A stretch of DNA of 64,000 bases from positions 5,132,490 to 5,196,489 of the forward strand of contig OX104112.1 of NCBI GenBank assembly GCA_944474755.1, given 5' to 3'. The position numbers and the translations under genes are program-made. Below, piece by piece: positions 12,215-23,424 of the stretch. This DNA is from Limnoperna fortunei (Eukaryota > Mollusca > Bivalvia > Mytilida > Modiolidae). The stretch's first letter is position 1; each line of letters opens with the position of its first letter. The notes beneath the pieces were generated by a model that was not told the DNA's origin, searched no databases, and saw only the letters and a program-made list of their open reading frames with translations.

Positions 12215-12480
12215 GGGCCTCGGTGGCCGAGTGGTCAAGGTAGTTTGTCTACTATTGATCACGTGGTCTGTCAACACTGAGATTGCGGGTTCGATTCTCA
12301 CTGCAGGCAGGGTGTACTCGACTCCAATCTTAATTGACAAGGATTGCCAGTTTTCCTACCGCAGGTCGGGGGTTTTCTCCGGGTACTCCGGCTTCCTCCC
12401 CCAATAAAAACTGGACGCTATGACATAGCTGAAAAATTGCTGAAAGTGGCGTTAAACACCATCAAACAAACGAAACAACA
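12215..12480 (+). mobile_element. tRNA-derived SINE, full length, with target-site duplication
   Basis: The head is tRNA-like: gggcctcggtggccgagtgg then tcaagg (A box) and gcgggttcgattctcac (B box), so it would be transcribed by RNA polymerase III. A body follows (gtactcgactccaatcttaa, then ggggttttctccgggtactc), then a conserved tail ending gctgaaagtggcgttaaaca and ccatcaaacaaacgaaac. It is flanked by a 13-bp direct repeat. Nearly the same element is at 46999-47263, and fragments are scattered across the window. It would use LINE machinery in trans. Confidence 0.92.
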
Positions 12481-12493
12481 TCAAACGAACACC
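12481..12493. repeat. Target-site duplication, right copy, of SINE 12215-12480
   Basis: tcaaacgaacacc, identical to 12202-12214. Confidence 0.85.
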
Positions 12494-12654
12494 AAGGTAA
12501 GTAAAATTTTGTACAACCTCGAGCTTCTAATTATTGAAGAAGCATAGTTCAAGTTTTGTTACACTGCCATAAATTCAGAAAACTCCAATCTTTAGATTCC
12601 AAATATCTACATTTTAAAGCCCAGATGTATATTTTTAGATGTATATTTGAATTA

Positions 12655-12780
12655 ATTGTCACGTATTAAGATTGGAGTCGAGCTCACCCTGCTCGCAGTA
12701 AGACTCGAATCCGCAGTCTTAGTGTTTACAGACCACGTGATAAAAAAAAAGACGAACTATCTTTGCGATCATTTCGACTT
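12655..12780 (-). mobile_element. SINE fragment (5' half, reverse orientation)
   Basis: The reverse complement contains atcacgtggtctg, aacactaagactgcggattcg and ggtgagctcgactccaatctt. These match the tRNA-like head and start of the body of the SINE at 12215, with point changes and an A/T run. Confidence 0.75.
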
Positions 12781-13230
12781 TTACGACTGAAAATATGTAC
12801 TATAACGGCAAGAAATAAACCTGAATCTTATATATAATTAAACAACTCCAGTAAATCTCGTCTTAACATGTCTTTTAATTGTATAAAATATTTGTGTAAG
12901 ATACCATCATTTTTATTGCGCTTTGATTATGTATAGCTTTATATTCAGTATAACACTTTTTCAGTTATAGCTCTATCAAGGTCAAACATACAGAAAATCA
13001 AGAAAACTGGCGGAAAATCCAAATCACAAATTAAAGTGCAAGAAACGCTTAATGTGTGACCAACAACAAAAACGTTGTACAGCCATTTCAAATGATTGTG
13101 GGTTAAACCCGGTTTAATGGAATGCCAATTATCCTGCTTCCACTACTGCTGTGTTTAGTTGGTGTGTTGATGAAAATGGTTGATTATCACAATCACTGGT
13201 TAGTTATAGATGGATCCAATAATCATCTCA

Positions 13231-14760
13231 GCGCAACCCCCATAAAAAATTGTGAAACCTATCTACACTCATATATTCAAACGAGTGTTTTTCAACAAGA
13301 AAATGGCATCTATAGTAAAACTTATTTAAGGCGCGGTCAACTCGATCTTTCTTGTATCCTTGGTTTAGAAGTTGATTCATAAGAAATTAGTGACGCTTGC
13401 AAAAATCAATTTACTCACTGCAAGTTCTTGCATACTTAGCTAATGGATAAATATGGACACTGTATCAGGGAGAAACTGGAATGTTGGTGCATAAGTGAGG
13501 CCAAATTATAATTTTGAAATTAAAATCGTATCGGTTTTTGTTTGTTAAGTTCTTCTTCTGAGATGACATTGACCTCATATTTGAGGTGCAAGTCTCTAAA
13601 TAATGCAGATGAAGTTTTTGTGATTTATTTGATTTCCAGTTCTGAATGATATATTAACCGAAGCCACTCGTACTGAGGTTAGTTGATCATAATATATCTA
13701 TATATGTAAAGTTAAGAGACCTCACTTCTGCTATCTTCTTGTCTTCAATACGATGTCCAAGAAATTCGGTTTCATAAGAATACGGGAACAAATCAGCAGG
13801 AAGTGGGGTATAGTTTCTACCAATTAGAATTCTGATTTCCTGCCAAAAACACACCCTTCAAAATTAATATGTAACATACTGTAAACCTGTTCCTCGCAGT
13901 AGCTTAGATTACCCTTTTGTTCTTTAGTATAAAAACGTGTTTTTGTAACGTAAGACTACATATTTGCAGGTATATGTGGAAGCAAAGACTTTTTGTATGA
14001 TTTCATTATGTATGATTTTCTAAAGTTCTTTTGTAAAAATCCACATATGATTGATATTACTTCGCGAATAAACAGCTTTACCGTATTTTTGCTGTTCTTA
14101 TTTCACTGCAAACAATATATCTCATTCAATCGCATTGACTGCTACTTTGTAAAGCTATGCACCTTTACTGTTTATGTAATTTTGGAATCCAATACAAGTA
14201 TCGTAATTCTTCAGACTATTTGTAAGAATGGATATTCAAAGAAGTCAAGAAGGACTTAAGGTTAGCAATGATTTTATCTTTCTCCACTGTGGTACTTTTT
14301 AATTTCGGATAACCAGAGTTAGCCTTGATACCGGACTCCTTAGTCAGCAAGTAACGTGACATACATTGGAACGAAATGTTGTTAGAAGCCATGTCTAAGA
14401 TCGCAACAACATATTTGTCATTGAACTAAGTGAGGCACCTCAAAGCATCCCAGTCTTTTAATACGGATTAAGGTCGATCATTGATGCAATGTCTAAGATA
14501 CTTAATGCCACGAAGTACTGAAGATCTTATTGTTCGTATCCAGCTTGCCAGAGCATCTAGTTCTGGGTCTTGTTCCCTTTCTTTCTTAATGAAGTCTCGA
14601 CTGCATCCATAATAGTTTGAAGTATGTTCGAGCCATCAATACAGCGGTTCATAATACCGTGTTTATCCACAGACCTTCCGATGAATCTCCCACAGGTGTG
14701 TAACTATGCCCTCAGATAGAGGGTAATCAATCATCAATGCAAACCCTTCTCTTAGCAAAC
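13231..14760 (-). pseudogene. Penelope-like element relic (reverse transcriptase)
   Basis: Reading the minus strand from 14760 downwards gives, across several frames, blocks in the order of a Penelope-like polymerase. An N-terminal block holds MIDYPLSEGIVTHLWEIHRK. At about 14340-14430 is LDMASNNISFQC, matching the usual DKASNN motif. Near 13900-13960 is YVVLRYKN. At about 13690-13850 is YTPLPADLFPYSYETEF, then RSLNFTYIDIL, corresponding to the APLLADLF and FRYIDD catalytic region. HSELEIK and LHLKYE follow, then LAKYARTCS (about 13430), then LNQGYKKDR and ALNKFYYR near 13330-13380, ending at about 13231. Stops and frameshifts break it repeatedly and one catalytic Asp of the YIDD box is lost, so it cannot encode an enzyme. 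Family knowledge: Penelope-like elements encode RT with or without a GIY-YIG endonuclease. I see no GIY-YIG domain here. Confidence 0.8.
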
Positions 14761-16945
14761 GCAATGGTTGATCTGTCTACATATTGCAATATTCTTTAAC
14801 ATTAAATTCACCTTTAATTTATTTTGAGTTCAGTTTTAATATATTTTGTCTCTCATATTTCCCCAAACAAGATAATGTTTGTTATCTGTTTTTAATTGTA
14901 AGTTGTAGATTGCTGTGAATTTGGAATAAAGTTTGGAAAAAAGATAAAGACTCTTTAACATCTTATAAAAATTATGTCTCTCACAGTTTCTGTGTTGCTT
15001 TGATCCCCACTTATGATTTTTATTTAGAAAGAACCAGAGTCAGTCGTAGTAAATTTTATAACGTTTGCGTTATAATACTGTTTTGTTTTTGTTTTAAATT
15101 TGGAAGAGCGGTCGTCACTTAAAAAAACGTGTTTATATAAGAATGTACGAGCAATAATATTAAACAGAAATGACCCTAATATAAAGCAAGACACGATACA
15201 AATAACAAACACAATTTTAAAGTCACAGCACATAGATACGGTACAAAATGGCGATAAAAACGAAAGCAGCAAAGCAGGCAATGAAGCTTTTGATCAATCC
15301 AAACTTTGATCGAATAGTCCTCTTCAAAAGAAACCTGTTGACAAACTAAAACTTCGTTAACATATATATATATAAAGAAACTGTTACACATGTGATAAAT
15401 TATTAATTTGAACAAAGAAATAATTTCATGAAAATTGATTGGATTGAAAAATTATGAGTGCTTGTTGGCTAATGTAAAAAATATAAAAGGATTTGATAGA
15501 AAAAATCGAAAGCTACAACAAGATCAACAAATACAGTTGAAATGTTCCTATGCCAATTGTTCATAATTGCTCTAATATTATAATAAATTTCAACAGGAAA
15601 ATATATATTTTTTACAATTTCAAACGTGACAGTTTACTATAGTTATTGTTGAAATAAATTGTTATCTCCGTTGGCTCGGTGAATATAATTTCCCCAGGGT
15701 TGATAAAACCAGATATTAACCTATATCAAGTCAATAACTGTATAATGTTTTGATTATGTTTTTCCAGGTTGACTGTCAAAAACAATATTAATTACCAGCA
15801 ATAAAAAGGAAATGACTTGTATCAAGTTTCTCCGTATTAGTATTTCATATAAATATTTAATATCATACGTCTGATTATTTTGCTGCCAGAGGTTCTAAAA
15901 AATAAGGAAATACTTGTATACATTTTCAATAATATATCTGTTTTAATAAACGTAATAATTAGCTGGCTTCATTCCATATTTTTATTGAATCTGATAATTT
16001 AAGTTGCTAATATGGCTGAGGTAATTACATTTTAATTTCAAATGATTTTTTATATGTCTATTTCATGCATTTTAATTGACTTTTAATTTCTTTGAAATTG
16101 TAACTTTGCTTTTAAACACATGATGTGTGACAACAATTCTTGAATTGACAAAGTATCATATTTATGAGTATATTTTCCTAAGAAATGTCAACTTGATTTC
16201 TGCAAAACAAGTCAAAAATGTCAAAATGTTTTGTTTAATCAATTCTCTTTTACATTCGCCAATTATTTTCATTCAACTTACCATCTTTGGTAAGATACCA
16301 ATTGCGTACAAGAAGACGACATTGTTTATTTAAATAGTTTACCGTATTCTTCATTATTAAACATTGACCAACAAAATACTTACAGATCATACCTGTAAAC
16401 TCCCGATTGATCAGTTTCGTTTATCTGACAGTTGTCATGATGCCACATAACGGTACGTATTGCATTTTAGCAAAGTGATACAACTATTCATTCTTGTGGT
16501 AAACACAGTTTGGATATAATAATAATTAGCAAACATTTGAGTGAGCTGAAATTTCACCTCTAACGCCATTAACAATAACGTTACAAGAAAACTATATACG
16601 TTGGTGTTTTTAAATTTGCGACCAAAACTTGAATATGGTAAAAAGAAATTTTAAATAATAATCAATATTATTTTATGACACAAACCTAGCTATACAATTT
16701 TGTAAAAAAATGAGGAGTTAGTCTCTTCGAATAAAAATAAAGAATACCTAAGTCCACACTTAACTTGTGTGTGTGTGTGTGTGTGTACGCGGTACTCAAT
16801 GCATTTTTTCGAAATATTTTTACGGCCTTGATAAGGAAAAGCCTATAAATTGTGCCCCAAGTACATTTACTCAAGTGTTACGAATCATCACTTTGTTATG
16901 GCTATGATAGTAGCAATTCTTACCTAGAATTTTTTACTATTTCAG
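14761..16945. other. Intergenic or upstream region of the Ig receptor
   Basis: No firm gene. An open frame at 15107-15309 (+), ending TGA, is hydrophilic (RSSLKKTCLYKNVRA near its start) and follows a T-rich tract with AG, so it could be a terminal exon. No partner exons are visible. A signal-peptide exon for the Ig receptor, ending in phase 1, should lie here or further upstream, but I did not find it. Confidence 0.3.
16767..16786. repeat. (GT)10 microsatellite
   Basis: Ten uninterrupted GT units. Confidence 0.95.
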
Positions 16946-17227
16946 CTGTATGCGTATTACAACCGGAAGTGGTGCTTTATCGTCCAATGCAAGCAGTGGT
17001 TTTAACATGCAGTCTGCTTGAATCGAACTATTCAATTATTTGGATATATAACAACACAAAAATAGAAACGCATGGGAACATTGGTGAAAACGAGGCGAGT
17101 AGATACACAATAAGCTCAAATCAACTGGAAATAAGACATACAACACTAGCTGACGAAGGAAAATACACGTGTTTGCATGATACCTCTAGATGGTTGCGTC
17201 AAGAGCAATTCCAATTGACGCCAATAG
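16946..17227 (+). CDS. Ig-superfamily receptor gene, exon: first Ig domain
   Basis: Acceptor ctatttcag|ctgtat, donor ccaatag|gtaggc, phase 1 at both ends, 94 codons. It encodes one Ig-like fold: the first disulfide Cys at residue 22 (VVLTCSL), core Trp at 33 (IIWIY), and the diagnostic D-x-G-x-Y-x-C at 70-76 (DEGKYTC). N28-Y-S and N36-N-T are N-glycosylation sequons. Phase 1-1 exons that each hold one domain are standard for Ig-superfamily genes and allow domain shuffling. It joins in frame to the exon at 17488 and ultimately to the membrane exon at 20405. The ORF extends upstream of the acceptor without a signal peptide, so translation does not start here. Confidence 0.88.
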
Positions 17228-17487
17228 GTAGGCAGAGTCATAAATGGATTATAATAAAAGCAACAAATCTAATTGAATTATTACTACAGTTTCAGGTTAC
17301 GCTAAGTATAATAAACATATGCTATATATAACATATTAATTTTAATACTGGTCTTACTGTTAAGGACATGTCAGTAGTTATCTAGTCTCCTTCATGAAAT
17401 AATATTAGCTTTTATTAGTGGTGTACTCAAAGTTAACGATGAGGTCTTCTATAAATACAAAACTGTTCACTTCCGTGTATTTTTCAG

Positions 17488-17817
17488 CAATGCCGGAATG
17501 TATTAATACCGAGGACGTGATCAAACAAATTCATCCTGATGACCTAGATTATGACTCTGTTTACATATACAATCCGTATGGAACCTTAACTATGGAATGT
17601 TTTTCTGTTGACGACAATCCACCGTGCTATCCATATCATATTACTATCACTACAATCAATTTTACGGCACAATTTAACAACTCTCTACACGTTGTGACGG
17701 GTAACAAAATTCATTTCAACGAAGCAAATTCGGTGCAAATAAGTGACACCAAGCTAACTTTCAGAGCAACAAATAAGAATGGAAGTGTTAACTGTTCCAC
17801 TGAGCGGACAACACGTG
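17488..17817 (+). CDS. Ig-superfamily receptor gene, exon: second, divergent Ig-like domain
   Basis: Acceptor tttttcag|caatgc, donor acacgtg|gtatgt, phase 1-1, 110 codons. It has Cys at residues 5, 38 (TMECFS), 47 and 103. The end, LTFRATNKNGSVNCS, looks like the F and G strands of an Ig domain, but the F-strand position that normally carries the disulfide Cys is Phe 92. The fold may be stabilised by a different pair (38-103 or 5-47). It contains the sequons N58-F-T, N64-N-S, N98-G-S and N102-C-S. It is less certain as an Ig domain than the preceding exon, but position, phase and tail sequence support it. Confidence 0.75.
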
Positions 17818-17964
17818 GTATGTATGATTTTTTAAAATATTCTTCATGTTTTGTGTATGTTGGTTATTCACTATTGTCGGAGTGTATTTGTTTTATTGTC
17901 GGAGTGTATATGATTTATTGTCGGAGTGAATATGTTTTATTATCGTAGTGTATATAATTTATTA

Positions 17965-18127
17965 TAAGATTAAACGCTTATTTTCGGTAATTCATCGATG
18001 TATGAATAAAGTCGACTGACTCACAAACAAATAAACGACCGAAGGCCGATTATGACAAGTTTGTGTATGAGTCGACCTCGTTCATACATCGATGAATTGC
18101 CGAAAAAAAGCGTTTATTCCTTATAAT
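17965..18127. mobile_element. Foldback element (inverted repeat)
   Basis: The left arm (aaacgcttattttcggtaat, then tcatcgatgtatgaa and gtcgactgactcac) pairs with the right arm (gtatgagtcgacctcgttca, then tacatcgatgaattgccg and aaagcgtttatt). The arms are about 55-60 bp around a spacer containing cgaccgaaggccgatta. No coding content. Confidence 0.8.
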
Positions 18128-18500
18128 TCTTCCAAAATTTATTTTATATATTTAAGCACTTTTCCAAAATAAAATTTCATTATAAGTGTGACGCGCGTAG
18201 GAATATTCACAGCGAACTGAAGATGAAGACGTGGTCGGTTTTGAGGGAATAACTGGCATTGACACCTGATATATTTTACGATTTGCCGAGAGAAGTTTAT
18301 TACTAAAAATAAATAAGACTGAACAAAAACAATATTCCGTATATTATTGTTCCTTATTATATCTGCGGTTTATATGTAACGTCATATGCGACGTCATATC
18401 TGTTCAAACGTAACGTAAACCTAGCTAGACGTTCTTTCTCCAATACGAACAGGAAAAACAATAGTTGTCCATTGTTCGATAGATTTATCAGTGAAAGTTG

Positions 18501-18587
18501 ATGGAACTGTGCTCAGAAATGGAGTTGGTGACAAATCCGTGCATCTTGCTCATTTCGTTGATATTTGTTGTGACTGGAAAAAAGAAG
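18501..18587 (+). CDS. Candidate signal-peptide exon (weak)
   Basis: An ATG at 18501 (second in-frame ATG at 18519) opens a 29-codon frame with NPCILLISLIFVVTG, a good signal-peptide core, followed by aag|gtagtt, a possible donor in phase 0. It does not match the phase 1 needed to join the exon at 19439 or 20405. If real, it belongs to another transcript or a missing exon intervenes. Confidence 0.25.
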
Positions 18588-18796
18588 GTAGTTTTAGCGT
18601 TTTAGCTATAGTCCGTATTGTATGTATTTAAAATGATTCATAACTGAAATTACAAGAAACGCAATTTTTAAGTATCGTTTATATATGCCTTCACACTCGC
18701 ATTTCGTCCACATTCGAATTCGGCTATTTCCGGTAATCAGCGTGTGAACAATTACTCCAAAACGAAGTGTACTGTAAAAATATTTTCTTGATTTCA

Positions 18797-18816
18797 TAAT
18801 AATAATAATAATAATA
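18797..18816. repeat. (ATA)n microsatellite
   Basis: Short pure trinucleotide run. Confidence 0.8.
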
Positions 18817-19438
18817 TAGAGCTGCTTCAACTAAGCGATACATCGCTCAATATATTTGTATCGCCAAAATTCGAGTGTACTGGCATAATTTATTGTCAGA
18901 AGCGTACAAGGTACATGGCCGCCATATTTGTTTACGTTTAGCAACAAAACAGTAGTTCCCCGAAAGTCGTTCACCAAAGTATGAACAGATCAGGGAGGTA
19001 TTGGTGTAAGGCTTTTTCATGACTATACACGTGAACGAATATAAGATAAGAATCATCACAATTTTGAAAACAAGGTAAGAAGTATTTAAATCTATTTAAG
19101 GAAAATGATATCTGTGTTTATCTTCTTGCTTATTGTGCACGTTTGTTGCAAAGCGTTTAATAAATCATGTGTAGTAATGAGTTCAGTGATTGTTTAATCA
19201 CCCTTTTACGTTCAAAATAATGATATTGGCGGTTAAACTATGATTAAATAAATTGCTTCAAATCAATTCAAATTCAAATCATGCTTCACATGCATGCATC
19301 ATGTTAAAAACTCACACAACATAAAACAGATCTCATAATCTTGTAAAATCTCGCCCTGAATACATCTTTAAATCATACCAGACTCGAGTTAATTTTGTTT
19401 ACATCAAAATGTTTACTTAAAATGTTTTGGTATTATAG

Positions 19439-19558
19439 GGCGATCAAACGTTTCGTACATATCAACGTATGATTTTCGTCATATTACAAGCTCATCGTAC
19501 ACGGAAAAGGACAACATACGGTTTACAGACGAAGAACAGACACGAAATGAAAATCATG
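19439..19558 (+). CDS. Ig-superfamily receptor gene, small stalk exon
   Basis: Acceptor gtattatag|ggcgat, donor aatcatg|gtattt. It is exactly 120 bp and phase 1 at both ends, so it joins the Ig exon at 17817 to the membrane exon at 20405 without a frame break. It encodes a hydrophilic 40-residue segment (RSNVSYISTYDFRHITSS at the start) rich in Ser/Thr, with one N-V-S sequon and no cysteines. This suits a membrane-proximal stalk. Evidence is the splice sites, phase and open frame; there is no recognisable domain. Confidence 0.6.
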
Positions 19559-20404
19559 GTATTTATTCATAGCTTTTTAAATGGTTATGATTTTTTCCTC
19601 AATTGCTAATATAAAAAAATTAAAGATTAAAGTACGGAACAAAAGAACCCATTGTTAACTTAAACCTTTAGGATGATCGCAGTAATTAAAAGTTTTAGAA
19701 TACAAAAATAAATGCCAGAAAATAGGAATTATATGCATGTCTATTCATCTTATAGCCCTTTTGTCAAAAATGTCACAATAATTCAACTGCAATATTTAAG
19801 ACATTTTGAATTTTTCAAATAATGCAACGAACCTTGCTTAACAATTGATATTTTATATTTACAATAACACATTAATAGCTGTTTTGTTACACAGATTTAT
19901 TATACACGAGATATAATATATCGCATGTTGATCTACCATAAACATTTACATAGAAGAAAAAAAACACAATACTGAGCAAGTTTTATTCTTATTTGTTTTT
20001 TTAATGGAAGCTTGGTTTTCTGCTGATTAGTTTTTTCCAAACTTATAAATTAGGAAATTCAGACAGATACAGTTTGTTTTGTTTACTTAAGATTGTTTTA
20101 AACAATAAACGTTAACCTTTCTCTTGATGCCTCTTTAATTAACCTGTGTACGTTCTATATGAACGTCAATCAACAGAAAGGTAGATTTAATTATAAAGTA
20201 CACATTGCAAAGACAATTAAGAAAGTCATGTGTAACAAATAACTGGAAAACAATGAGATCAAACATGTGAAGCAAATCTCAATGGAATAAATATTATCGA
20301 CATGAACATGCCTTCTATAAAGTTGGTTAAATACTGTTTTGAATTTGAGTTTGGTCATGTTACAACTGCTTCATATATATTAGCAATATACATTATATTT
20401 GTAG

Positions 20405-21015
20405 GTTTATCCTGTCATGGGACGTTTTATATACAAGGCTTTACAGCAGTTGCAGTTTTAGTCCTATTTTTCTTTTCCATCATTTCAAACGTCTTTCTGG
20501 TTTGTTTCATATTAAGAGGTTTTCGGCGTGTTCAGTTAATAGACAGGACGCACATTTTAGGAGACTGGGGTGCACACAACGAAATCGGAATTCCTGAAGT
20601 TGTATCTGATGAGATGGACGTCTTTCGTCATCATTACGAGACAATTAATGACAACGAAATGCTGCCATCCACTTTGTTTATGGCTACTGAAATAGTTTCA
20701 GAGAACATTCATAGAGGAGAAGGCGACCAAGTGCAAAGAATATCATTTACCTTGCCACAAGACTTAATTACTGTAGAGCCAAGTAGATATTCAACGACTT
20801 CTTCATCTGTTTCAACGGACTCGAACGTCTCTGTAGAGAAAACAATTGAGGTGTTTAACGAGAACGCATTTCTTAACCCTTATGTGTCATTGAAAATAAA
20901 CGAAATGGAATATCTCAGCAGTTACTCTGCTGTTACTGACGCAGGCATCTCCCTTAATTCATGTTCTATAATTCCAGCTTCAAAATGTAACGTGAAAGAC
21001 GGTCTTGGCGCTTGA
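20405..21015 (+). CDS. Ig-superfamily receptor gene, last exon: transmembrane helix and cytoplasmic tail
   Basis: Acceptor atatttgtag|gtttat enters in phase 1. The frame runs to TGA at 21013-21015 (203 codons). After a short extracellular piece with one Cys comes a single hydrophobic helix (AVAVLVLFFFSIISNVFL, about exon residues 13-37), then FILRGFRR as a stop-transfer signal. A tail of about 165 residues follows. It carries tyrosine motifs of the YxxI/L/V type: YETI (codon at 20635), YVSL (20881) and YSAV (20923), with YLSS between the last two. S-S-Y-S-A-V fits the ITIM consensus, and the spacing of YVSL and YSAV is ITAM-like. This suggests SH2-dependent signalling or clathrin adaptor binding. 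The middle is Ser/Thr-rich. With the upstream exons it makes a type I Ig receptor. The upstream ATG at 20302 is intronic by this model. Confidence 0.82.
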
Positions 21016-21063
21016 GGAGATGCTACTTGTTAACCAGCCGCAAAATGTTTGTCATTTGATATT

Positions 21064-21069
21064 ATTAAA
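21064..21069 (+). promoter_or_regulatory. Possible polyadenylation signal of the Ig receptor gene
   Basis: ATTAAA 49 bp after the stop at 21013-21015. It is a common variant hexamer; nothing else confirms it. Confidence 0.3.
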
Positions 21070-21654
21070 CAAACAAAAACACATATTTGTGTTACAATCG
21101 AAAAAACATATATTCGTTAGACTGGTCTTCTAAACTTGAAGTCGACGTCCCTGTTCTCACTCATGAGTTTATTTGAGGTCCTCTTTGCTTTTGCACTTTC
21201 AGGAGAAATTTTCTCGGACTGTAATATCTATCATATAGCCTCTAAAACAGTAATCGAACGAACGCAAAGTAAGATATTTTGCATTAAAAATGGGATTAAG
21301 GGCAATGACTAAGCAGTCAGTTTTAGAATTAGACTTTTACTTTGGGTTTTGATCAATTCGATTTATCTTGTTTAGATACTAGGCTACCCTTAACTTTATT
21401 CTAATTTTGAGTATACAAACTTCCAGCTTCCCTCTCTTATACCATCCTTGTCAAAACGTTACCTGTGAAATTACACGAATATCTTTAAAACACTTGAAAG
21501 TGATTTTTTCCGACTATTAGATATAGTTTATTATTGGTCACCGGTGAGCAAGCACTAAGAGAGAATTTCCAACCTGACTTTATGTAAAGTGTGCAATTTT
21601 AATTAACAAGTATTTGTGGTTTTATTCCGAAGGACTAGAGTACTAAACGTGCAG

Positions 21655-21720
21655 TGCGGCATCATCTCCCAGATAAAACTGACTGAAAAATTGCGAATAA
21701 TGTGTTCAACCTGTAGAAAA
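21655..21720 (+). mobile_element. Degenerate SINE tail
   Basis: ataaaactgactgaaaaatt then gcgaataatgtgttcaacc resembles the SINE tail (ataaaaactgg...ctgaaaaattgctgaaagtggcgttaaacacc). Short and diverged. Confidence 0.3.
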
Positions 21721-22506
21721 GGAAACACGCAATATGGCAATAATCAAGTTTTTTTAAATGTCGCCTTGAAATGATGCTTAGACCATGCTGTACTGCCCTA
21801 ACAGAACTGTCCAAAGCATTAGGTGGTATAGTTTTATGCTATAAGAGTTATTTAAAGGAATTATGCATTCGTGTATAAACTGATTGCAAATTTATTTTGT
21901 TGGTCTGGTGTTGATTAAAAAGTGTTCAAGTTGTCGAAAAGGGGTTTGTTATAATAAGAGTTAAACAGAAAATTAAGACAATAATAGTCAAACAGGAAAT
22001 GTAAAGACATTAAAGAAAAAGGTAGATGATGAAAAAATCGTTTTAAATTGACAAATCTAAACCTATTGGTAAATTAAGATAATCTTACAAAAACGTTTGA
22101 CTATAGAATTCTGAAAACTAGAGTCCACCAAGATTGCTAGAGAAACGTGTACGGTAGAAAGCTAAAACTGTTATGCACATTTTATATAATGGTAATTTTA
22201 AATGGCAAAATTGCTAGATACCATTTAAAACACTACATGTTAAACTGTCCGTGTAATCGAATATTTCATAAGAGATGATAAAGTGCAGTTTACTTTAGAA
22301 TGTACACGAGATAGAAGTCTTAAAGACTTTATTGTACATATGGTACACATAATTTAATCAAGATGATTTACTATAGCGAGAGGTACTATACAACAATATT
22401 AGTAACACATACTACAGCAGGCTTTCAGAAAACTATTTCACGGGAAAAAAGATTAAACATATAAGTAATATTTAAAATGAACCTTTTTTCTAGTGTTCCT
22501 ATTTAG

Positions 22507-23352
22507 AAAGAAACCTTTGACACCGAAAGTGATCGTGAAACTCTGCTGTCCAAAGGTCTAGAAATTAGAGGGAAAACAATAAGTTTGTACTCTAGAAACC
22601 CACGAGTCACCAGAAATGAAAATGTGCTTAATATCAAAGTGCGCGTCAAAGATGTACCACTCTCTGCTGACGATGGTCAGATAATCAGAGCACTTGAACA
22701 ATATCAGTGCAAAGTAGTCAACCATTTTAGGGAGAGGTTGCGATTTGAGAACATGCTCACGAACTGTCTAACTGGAGACAGAATTGTGATATGTTCTGGT
22801 CCTTTGTCAGAAGACATTCCTAGGCAAATTCCTATTGGAAAATACAGAGCAACAATAATATACCCTGGCCAACCCAGAGACAATAATCGCACAGCAACCT
22901 GCACTAAATGCCTTCAAAAAGGTCACAATACAAGTAGCTGTGCGAACGACTGGGTATGCAAGCAGTGTGGGCAGGAAGGTCACAAGCAAAATACATGCAC
23001 ACAAAATGTATTTTCGGATAATACCGATAAATCTGACAATTCAAGTGATGATGAAATAGATGATAAATCATGTAACGGTGACGATGAACTTGATAAAAAA
23101 AAACACGGAACAATTCAGGAGGAGGACGACAGTCTTACTCAAGATTTTGAACAATCACAATCTTTACTGCAACCGACTAAAAAGAATCCTAAAAGGAAAC
23201 CAAAAAAGAATCAAAATGTAAAACAATCAAATATTAAAGAATTTCTTGCAAACAAAAATCAAAGTGATGAGACCCTAGTGCGACAGAAGTCCAAGACTAA
23301 TGTACTGGAATCTCCAATAACTCCAACGGAATTACTACAAGAAGCTGTTTGA
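22507..23352 (+). pseudogene. Retrotransposon ORF1 (gag-like, two CCHC zinc knuckles), N-terminally truncated
   Basis: ORF1 of L1/Tx1-type elements binds the RNA to form a ribonucleoprotein. The frame is open from 22507 to TGA at 23350-23352. An RRM-like region comes first. Two CCHC knuckles follow at 22897-23000: CTKCLQKGHNTSSC and CKQCGQEGHKQNTC, both C-x2-C-x4-H-x4-C. Then comes an acidic stretch (DNSSDDEIDDKS) and a lysine-rich C-terminus. The frame itself is intact over 280 codons, which is longer survival than the ORF2 below. There is no ATG at a plausible start because the 5' end is missing. Confidence 0.8.
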
Positions 23353-23424
23353 GAATCTGTGAAGCGTACAAAAACTGACAAGAAAAAATAATGTACTTTT
23401 GTCTCAAAATTATAAAAAACATGA

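Noticed and set aside
12215..12300. tRNA gene
   Set aside because: The A and B boxes belong to the SINE head. There is no complete cloverleaf with acceptor stem, and the sequence recurs as a SINE elsewhere.
13122..13382. 86-codon frame starting with a good signal peptide (MPIILLPLLLCLVG), which could splice in phase 1 to the Ig exon
   Set aside because: Most of it lies antisense to the C-terminus of the Penelope relic, and the remainder is probably that element's 3' flank. The possible gttg|gtgtgt donor is weak.
15024..15415. Minus-strand hydrophobic frames (15024-15281 and 15176-15415) and the overlapping plus-strand frame
   Set aside because: All overlap one another, none has a recognisable domain, and only the plus-strand frame has even a weak splice context.
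22704..23113. Minus-strand frames
   Set aside because: Antisense shadows of the retrotransposon ORF1.
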